The notes under the pieces were generated by a model. The model was not told where the DNA came from. It saw nothing but the letters and a program-made list of their open reading frames with translations, and did not search any database. The position numbers and the translations under genes were made by a program. Of a stretch of 11,811 bases of DNA, positions 7,852 to 11,811 are shown piece after piece. Within the stretch, counting starts at the first letter, position 1. The number at the start of each line of letters is the position of its first letter. The stretch is from Acanthaster planci (Eukaryota; Echinodermata; Asteroidea; Valvatida; Acanthasteridae): the NCBI RefSeq assembly GCF_001949145.1, contig NW_019091549.1, forward strand, positions 515,880 to 527,690, written 5' to 3'.

Positions 7852-8268
7852 ATGTCAGCAGAGGGCGCTGTAAATAATCCTGTCACTTTTGTGAACAGCA
7901 ATCTCGTAGCAATTCATTGGCCAAGTCTTAAAAATCACGCCTCGGTAGTTTGGGACTATTTCCATCGGATACCTTTCACCGTTAAACGCAATCTGTCGTC
8001 CTCCTCAAAACTTCAGGATTTTCGCATTAACGCACGGACAGATCGCAAAGTCGTCAAAGTTCGTGTTTATGTGTACCGAGATTGCGACCACTTAGACCCA
8101 AAAGAATTGAAATTTATGGCCATTTTACTCCGTCTGGGAACGGATATGTGGGTGATAAGGCACGGCGCAGCCCCGACTGGTGAAATGGAAACACACATTT
8201 TGGTCTTATCAGAAGTGTCCATCTCTCGGCGCGTTTTTTTTTTCCTGGGGCTCTCGGATCATAAATGA
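7852..8268 (+). CDS. Possible small protein or exon, 138 codons, unassigned
   Basis: ATG at 7852 to TGA at 8268. I do not recognise the family. Of the long frames in the window this has the most protein-like composition: three Trp, one Cys, and balanced acidic and basic residues. A plausible alternating charged/hydrophobic tract lies around residues 60-95 (Lys-Val-Arg-Val-Tyr, Asp-Pro-Lys-Glu-Leu). No signal peptide, membrane helix or known motif is visible. The C-terminus runs through a T9 tract encoding Phe-Phe-Phe, which looks non-coding. The bases before the ATG (TTGACAG) could be the end of a splice acceptor. A CTCF-type motif overlaps the first codons, which weakens the case for coding constraint. 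It may be chance; confidence is low. Confidence 0.2.
   Translation: MSAEGAVNNPVTFVNSNLVAIHWPSLKNHASVVWDYFHRIPFTVKRNLSSSSKLQDFRINARTDRKVVKVRVYVYRDCDHLDPKELKFMAILLRLGTDMWVIRHGAAPTGEMETHILVLSEVSISRRVFFFLGLSDHK
7855..7868 (+). promoter_or_regulatory. CTCF-type motif TCAGCAGAGGGCGC
   Basis: The 14 bases match the core CTCF consensus CCASYAGRKGGCRS at 13 positions (only the first C is T), and the following T fits the longer form. CTCF is conserved across bilaterian animals, where it marks insulators and loop anchors. Other GGGCGC words in the window (near 2745, 5196, 5494 and 7371) fit the rest of the motif poorly. Confidence 0.4.
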
Positions 8269-8527
8269 CGGGGCTTGCTGTGATCTTTACAAAGTCAAAC
8301 CTCAGAATTGAAACCTCACATTCGAGCCAAAATCTCTGTAGTTTTCTATGGTTGTATAACCCTATTACCCAGAACGGCGAAATATGTTACTCAAGTTAGG
8401 CTATATGCAAGATGCTTGGTGCAACAATTCCGATATTTTGACACGTAAAATGTACAATTACGTCCACCATTGATGGGTAAACGGAGTGTAAGATTATCAA
8501 CGTTGGAATTCAGCGTGCTGTTAGCGT

Positions 8528-8550
8528 TGACAAAATTCTCCATTTTGTCA
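8528..8550. repeat. Perfect 9-bp inverted repeat with 5-base loop
   Basis: Arms TGACAAAAT (8528-8536) and ATTTTGTCA (8542-8550) are exact complements around TCTCC. About one such structure is expected by chance in a window this size, so its role is open. It is followed three bases later by the palindrome AGTTTAAACT (8554-8563). Confidence 0.55.
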
Positions 8551-8553
8551 TAT

Positions 8554-8563
8554 AGTTTAAACT
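8554..8563. repeat. 10-bp palindrome AGTTTAAACT
   Basis: Exactly self-complementary and three bases after the hairpin at 8528-8550. Alone it would not be remarkable. Confidence 0.4.
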
Positions 8564-8637
8564 GGTATCATATCTTATGGGGAAATCAAGTCAGTGTAAT
8601 GTAATGCCGACTCCACTGTCAATTGTGGTTGAACTGG

Positions 8638-8654
8638 ACTATAGGGCCTATAGT
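8638..8654. repeat. 17-bp palindrome ACTATAGGGCCTATAGT
   Basis: Eight-base arms ACTATAGG and CCTATAGT pair exactly around one G. This is the longest member of the TAGG(N)CCTA palindrome family in the window. Confidence 0.6.
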
Positions 8655-8811
8655 GAACATTGTACTCATTCTTTTTCGGTTGATTTCGTTTACTTCTTTA
8701 TCAAAATCGATTGATTGCTTATGGCTCATAAAGGTTTTGCAGTGGAACTTAGGGCGTCAATTTGTTGCTTTTCTTGCTTTCAAGTTGATCAAATTTATTC
8801 AGAAAAAAACT

Positions 8812-8826
8812 CCCCCCCCAAAAAAA
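8812..8826 (+). repeat. Homopolymer junction C8-A7
   Basis: Eight C directly followed by seven A, preceded by A7-CT. Comparable C-run/A-run junctions occur at 3763-3780 and 10497-10512, and on the other strand at 1217-1238. Confidence 0.8.
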
Positions 8827-8994
8827 GTCGGCATGCCTTGCTTGAAGATCCTTTTCTTTAGTATGGGAAGTATTTATCAAAACGGCACTACCACCTGATT
8901 TAGATGGGAGAAGATTATTATGCAGGACTCTCATACAGGTGATTGAAATTGACAGACATTAAAGAAATTCCACGTCCCCCCACGCAAGACCTGG

Positions 8995-9459
8995 ATGCGA
9001 CATCCAAAGCAAACGAGAACTCGATCTTCGTGGAAACAGAGATGGCTTATTAGCTGGGTTGTACTTTGCTTCACTTTCGGTTCCAGATGCAGTCGTGAAG
9101 TGGTTAACTTCTGTACTCGTGGCTGGTTAGGCATCAATGAAGCCATCCTTGCGCAGGGAATTTACCAGATTGCAAAACAACCCAAGCAATTATTAAGCTT
9201 GGAGAAATACATTGTTAAAAATTGCTTTTCGAAAACTGAAAGCATTTTCGCAACCGAACACAACTGCTTGTTGTTTGTTCAAGGGATTAGCGACAAAATG
9301 TGTAAAAAAATTTCTGGTGATCAAACTTCTATCTGGATTTTTTGCACAACAAAAGCTAGCACAGAGCAGCGCTGCTGGCATTGTATAAAAACACGATTGA
9401 GAATCACGCCTTTCCGTGGTAAGACTCCTTGTGCTCAATTATGCGAGTTAATCGTTTGA
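8995..9459 (+). other. Unassigned 154-codon open frame
   Basis: ATG at 8995, stop at 9457-9459. The product is unrecognised. It is basic and unusually rich in Trp (about six) and Cys (about ten), which is more typical of translated non-coding DNA than of an ordinary protein. The cysteines do not form a pattern I can name. A hydrophobic stretch lies near residues 17-30. CGTGGTAAGA at about 9416-9425 resembles a splice donor inside the frame. No promoter or acceptor is convincing. Confidence 0.15.
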
Positions 9460-10170
9460 GGAAACGGCTGACAAAAGGCTAGACAGCACCCAGGATTGCC
9501 CCATAGCATCGCAGGCCCCTGTGCAGTTCTGTTCAGCCAGCCGGGCGCGATGAATTGCAACCGCCTGTTTTCACAAGTTGTTCACCTTTTTGTCGCCGGC
9601 CAACCCAATCCCGTGCCTCAGTCATAAAAAACGGTCCTTTAGAATCAAATTTCACGCCTGCTTGGTTGTCCAATTCCGACTTCTTCCCGTTTTTCGTACT
9701 TTGCCAAATAGCCTCAAGCCCAGAGTAAAAACCTGCCATTTACGAGGTGGTAAGCGTAAACAAGTTTTTGCCTTTTGATCGTACATGCGCAGAGCTCAGA
9801 CGCTGTACATGCATAAGGTCAATGAAATCCAGTCGCTAAGGGTTCAGACTCTGTTAAGTATAATGAGAACACCAACAAAGCCTCTTGCATTAGTTCATAC
9901 TTGGCGAGGGGTGACACACACATCGTATCGGTAACTAATCACTGTACATATATGCATTTCGTTACGACAGACGAAAACTGTTGGTCCTATTACTACTGCT
10001 CTCTGAAGATTTTGAAAAAGGTGGGTTTTCCATCGTTGTCCGATAACAAGAAACAACAATAATTATCATGTTTTATTTCAGATTCAGTGAAAATTTTACC
10101 AACTTCTGTGAATGATTCGTGGAATTGCCGACGTTTCTCAACATTTTGCAATCAGGGATGTTCAATTTGG
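9460..10170. other. Non-coding stretch
   Basis: No gene is recognised; the 66- and 68-codon frames near 9533-9778 mirror each other on the two strands. GTACATGC occurs twice 24 bp apart (9781-9788 and 9805-9812). A good splice-acceptor-like sequence ends with AG at 10080-10081 and leads into a 74-codon open stretch. Since that stretch runs on into the possible SINE, I do not call an exon. Confidence 0.5.
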
Positions 10171-10434
10171 CCTGGTAGCCAGGATATATTTTGTGCACAG
10201 GTTACCAGGGAAAATGCATCTGTGATCAACAAAAGTTCGTGGTTCGAACTCGCCCCTGTAGGTGGTGAAGCATGCAGAAATGACTCACTGGCGTTGGAAT
10301 AGAATGAGCGGGCGTCATGCCCCTCAGCCAAAAAAAAAAGGAAAAGAAAACAGAAACAAAGAAAAAAGAAACAAGCAAATAAATAAGTAAAAAAGAACAA
10401 AACAAAACAGACATTGTAATATAATAAAAGAAAG
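10171..10434 (+). mobile_element. Possible tRNA-derived SINE with A-rich tail
   Basis: GGTTCGAACTC near 10240 fits the RNA polymerase III B-box GGTTCRANYC well. The preceding TGTGATCAACAAAAG resembles the anticodon-to-T-arm part of tRNA-derived SINEs. About 70 bases of unique body follow, then an A-rich tail (10329-10434). The body ends in a small GGGC/GCCC hairpin. An imperfect flanking duplication is possible: TCAATTTGG (10162-10170) and TCAATTTTGG (10435-10444), differing by one T. Against this, an A-box is not clear (TGGCCTGGTAG at 10168-10178 is close but 70 bp from the B-box). The tail is also heavily interrupted by G, C and T. Both ends are therefore tentative. Confidence 0.35.
10329..10434 (+). 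repeat. A-rich low-complexity tract
   Basis: About 100 bases of A interrupted mainly by single G, C or T, including AAATAAATAAG. It explains the Phe-rich minus-strand frames of 112 and 75 codons crossing this position, which are artefacts. Confidence 0.85.
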
Positions 10435-10496
10435 TCAATTTTGGTGGGTCCAATCCATTTCCCTTCCTTCCCGGCGTAACATTTCCGCATTTTTCG

Positions 10497-10512
10497 CCCC
10501 CCCCAAAAAAAA
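10497..10512 (+). repeat. Homopolymer junction C8-A8
   Basis: Eight C directly followed by eight A. It is the cleanest of the four C-run/A-run junctions in the window. Confidence 0.8.
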
Positions 10513-10840
10513 CAAAATCTGCATGTGAGTTTTATACAAATAGCTCAAAAATGAAAAATGTGCGAAAGGAATTGATCTTGGAGTCGAAGTCGCTTTGCAA
10601 ATATTTGAATGTGCCCAATCCTTGTCTTCATATTCCTGCCTGGTATCAAAGCCCGCATACTCCAATCAGAGCATGCTGGATTGTTTTATCGGGCTAAATT
10701 TACAGGTATCACATACTTACTGGACTCGAGGGAGAAATCAACTAAAAACTAAGTTTGTCCAAACCCAATTCGGTTCATCTCGAATAAAGGCGTGATGTCC
10801 AATGATTGCAAGTTACAGGAAACCGACTGTAATCACGCTA

Positions 10841-10867
10841 ATTGCTTGCTAGCTTATTGCTTGCAAT
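10841..10867 (+). repeat. 15-bp-period direct repeat of ATTGCTTGC
   Basis: ATTGCTTGC occurs at 10841-10849 and 10856-10864. The second copy continues as ATTGC-TT-GCAAT, an inverted repeat close to the C/EBP palindrome ATTGCGCAAT but with a different centre. It lies just upstream of the ATCG repeat. Confidence 0.5.
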
Positions 10868-10877
10868 GAAGATGTCA

Positions 10878-10901
10878 ATCGATCGATCATCGATCGATCG
10901 A
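10878..10901. repeat. ATCG microsatellite, self-complementary
   Basis: About six units of ATCG with one G missing near 10889. Because ATCGAT is a palindrome, the tract is also an inverted repeat with ten-base arms around one base. It contains several ATCGAT words, which some Cut/DREF-type proteins bind. Confidence 0.8.
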
Positions 10902-11303
10902 GTCTGCGTGGTTCCTCTGTTTATTTTGACGCAAAATAACATTACTCTGAAGTGGCGTGGCGCCAGCGTAAAACCGCTTGTGAATGAACGAAGCAACACT
11001 CTTTGTGCTTTTCGTAGTGTGCTCCCTTTGACTTGAAAATCCTCGGGCTTTTGCTAATTTGCGCCATTTTCCGCATTTTAATCTTGAAAAGAAAATGTTT
11101 TCACGGGGGATAAGCCAGCAAGTTGACCGCAAGTAGGGTCTTTGTACCGATAAATTTGTTTGGAAGTTCAGACGAACTTTTGTGGAAAGTCAATACAGAC
11201 CAGCTGTGGCCTTAGATTCAATGATGAAGCACTGGGTGGGGTCATCTATCTCCTTTTTAGGCTGGTTCGAATTTACTCCGACCAATACGATGAGCGCTCC
11301 TAT

Positions 11304-11312
11304 TCACGTGAC
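11304..11312. promoter_or_regulatory. E-box TCACGTGAC (CLEAR-like)
   Basis: TCACGTGA is a perfect palindromic bHLH-ZIP E-box and, with the following C, matches nine of ten bases of the CLEAR element GTCACGTGAC used by MITF/TFEB-type factors. It is a single isolated site, so functional weight is low. Confidence 0.25.
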
Positions 11313-11487
11313 TATTAACTTGAACATGTGAATCGGGATTGTTAATGTCTTTACGTAGTCACGTTCTCAGTGGCTTGAGTTCAAATGTATGGTCGACGAT
11401 ATAGGCATCAAGTCCCTATTTGGACCGTTCAAATTCTCTTTGATTTGGCCTTTATCATACTCCCCCCAACCTGCATTTTCAAGGATT

Positions 11488-11522
11488 TTTATTATTATTA
11501 TTATTGTTATTATTATTATTAA
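11488..11522 (+). repeat. ATT microsatellite
   Basis: Roughly eleven TTA units with one interruption (G at 11506). It is likely length-polymorphic. Confidence 0.9.
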
Positions 11523-11766
11523 ATACAGCTTTTCAGGCTTTGCAGCGGCGGGCACTAGGCCGTAAACCATTACCCTCATTGAACTTAATTCTTTCGTCAG
11601 CACTGCGTATTTACAGTGGCAGTATCCTAGTCTCCTAAATTGGTCAAGGTGCACTGTGACCTTTTCCAGACTGACTTTGTGTTGCCACACTCCTCAGCAA
11701 GAGTGAAGCAAGTGTGATCTCGCCCGAAATTCACAAACGGTTTCATGAACAATGTGTAGGATAAAC

Positions 11767-11774
11767 TAGGCCTA
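11767..11774. repeat. TAGGCCTA palindrome
   Basis: Perfect 8-bp palindrome near the window end, same word as at 6811-6818. Confidence 0.5.
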
Positions 11775-11811
11775 TAAGAAAGGTACTAGACGAGGAACAG
11801 TTCTAACTATG

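Larger units (their letters stand above)
8269..8994. other. Non-coding stretch
   Basis: No gene is recognised. A 91-codon frame from 8623 is interrupted by the C8-A7 tract at 8812-8826 and is read-through. The stretch carries a hairpin, two palindromes and that homopolymer junction, each listed separately or in the findings. Confidence 0.55.
10435..11811. other. Non-coding stretch to end of window
   Basis: No gene is recognised. Open frames here are short, and the longest (107 codons, minus strand, 11367-11690) crosses the ATT microsatellite as a run of isoleucines. Repeats and regulatory-type words are listed separately. AATTTGCGCC at 11057-11066, next to GCCATTTT, looks like overlapping E2F and YY1 words; the same 10-mer occurs at 770-779. 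GGTTCGAATTT near 11265 is B-box-like, but no tRNA fold surrounds it. Confidence 0.55.

Noticed and set aside
10081-10302. Cysteine-containing exon after a good splice acceptor
   Set aside because: The acceptor looks fair, but the frame continues into the possible SINE and the cysteines match no pattern I know.
10152-10490. 112-codon minus-strand frame with a Phe-rich centre
   Set aside because: The Phe-rich part is the complement of the A-rich tail tract.
11255-11285. B-box-like GGTTCGAATTT
   Set aside because: No matching A-box, acceptor stem or A-rich tail nearby, so neither tRNA nor SINE is supported.
11367-11690. 107-codon minus-strand frame
   Set aside because: It runs through the ATT microsatellite as poly-isoleucine and has no recognisable domain.

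Overview
The window looks like eukaryotic, mostly non-coding genomic DNA. There is no bacterial gene packing. Open frames are short (157 codons at most) and scattered. Homopolymer runs, microsatellites and small palindromes are frequent, and there is one well-preserved non-autonomous DNA transposon. The AT-leaning composition, the recurring TAGGCCTA-type palindromes and the hAT-like mini-transposon with GGGGGCA blocks would fit an invertebrate animal, perhaps a marine deuterostome such as an echinoderm, hemichordate or lancelet. That lineage guess is inference from general resemblance only. I recognise no protein family with confidence and see no rRNA, canonical tRNA, snRNA or CRISPR array.

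Layout. 1-1080 is non-coding with small palindromes and an 11-bp tandem repeat. 1089-1288 is a 200-bp hAT-type MITE bounded by a perfect 8-bp target-site duplication (GTTAGGTC); this is the firmest call. 1600-1760 is AT-rich with three adjacent dyads, one containing a POU octamer. 1980-2245 is CpG-dense and carries a CCAAT box, a CRE-like site and a TATA box in promoter-like order on the + strand. 2245-5190 holds one 157-codon open frame (2662-3135), a diverged short repeat pair (2372/3632) and GC-rich patches. 5190-5960 is GC/CpG-rich and includes a 148-codon open frame. 5960-7850 is quiet apart from a MEF2/TATA-type site. 7852-8268 is the most protein-like unassigned open frame, and its start overlaps a strong CTCF-type motif. 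8528-8563 contains a 9-bp-arm hairpin and a second palindrome. 8995-9459 is another unassigned open frame. 10171-10434 is a possible tRNA-derived SINE with a long A-rich tail. The last kilobase holds ATCG and ATT microsatellites and an E-box.

No set of genes acting together is visible. The plausible functions here are regulatory (candidate promoter, CTCF, POU and CLEAR/E-box sites) and mobile-element related. I do not see convincing evidence of a new biological system. The points most worth following are the hAT MITE, the candidate promoter at about 2240, the CTCF-type site, the dyad cluster at 1671-1741, and the surplus of long open frames on the + strand.
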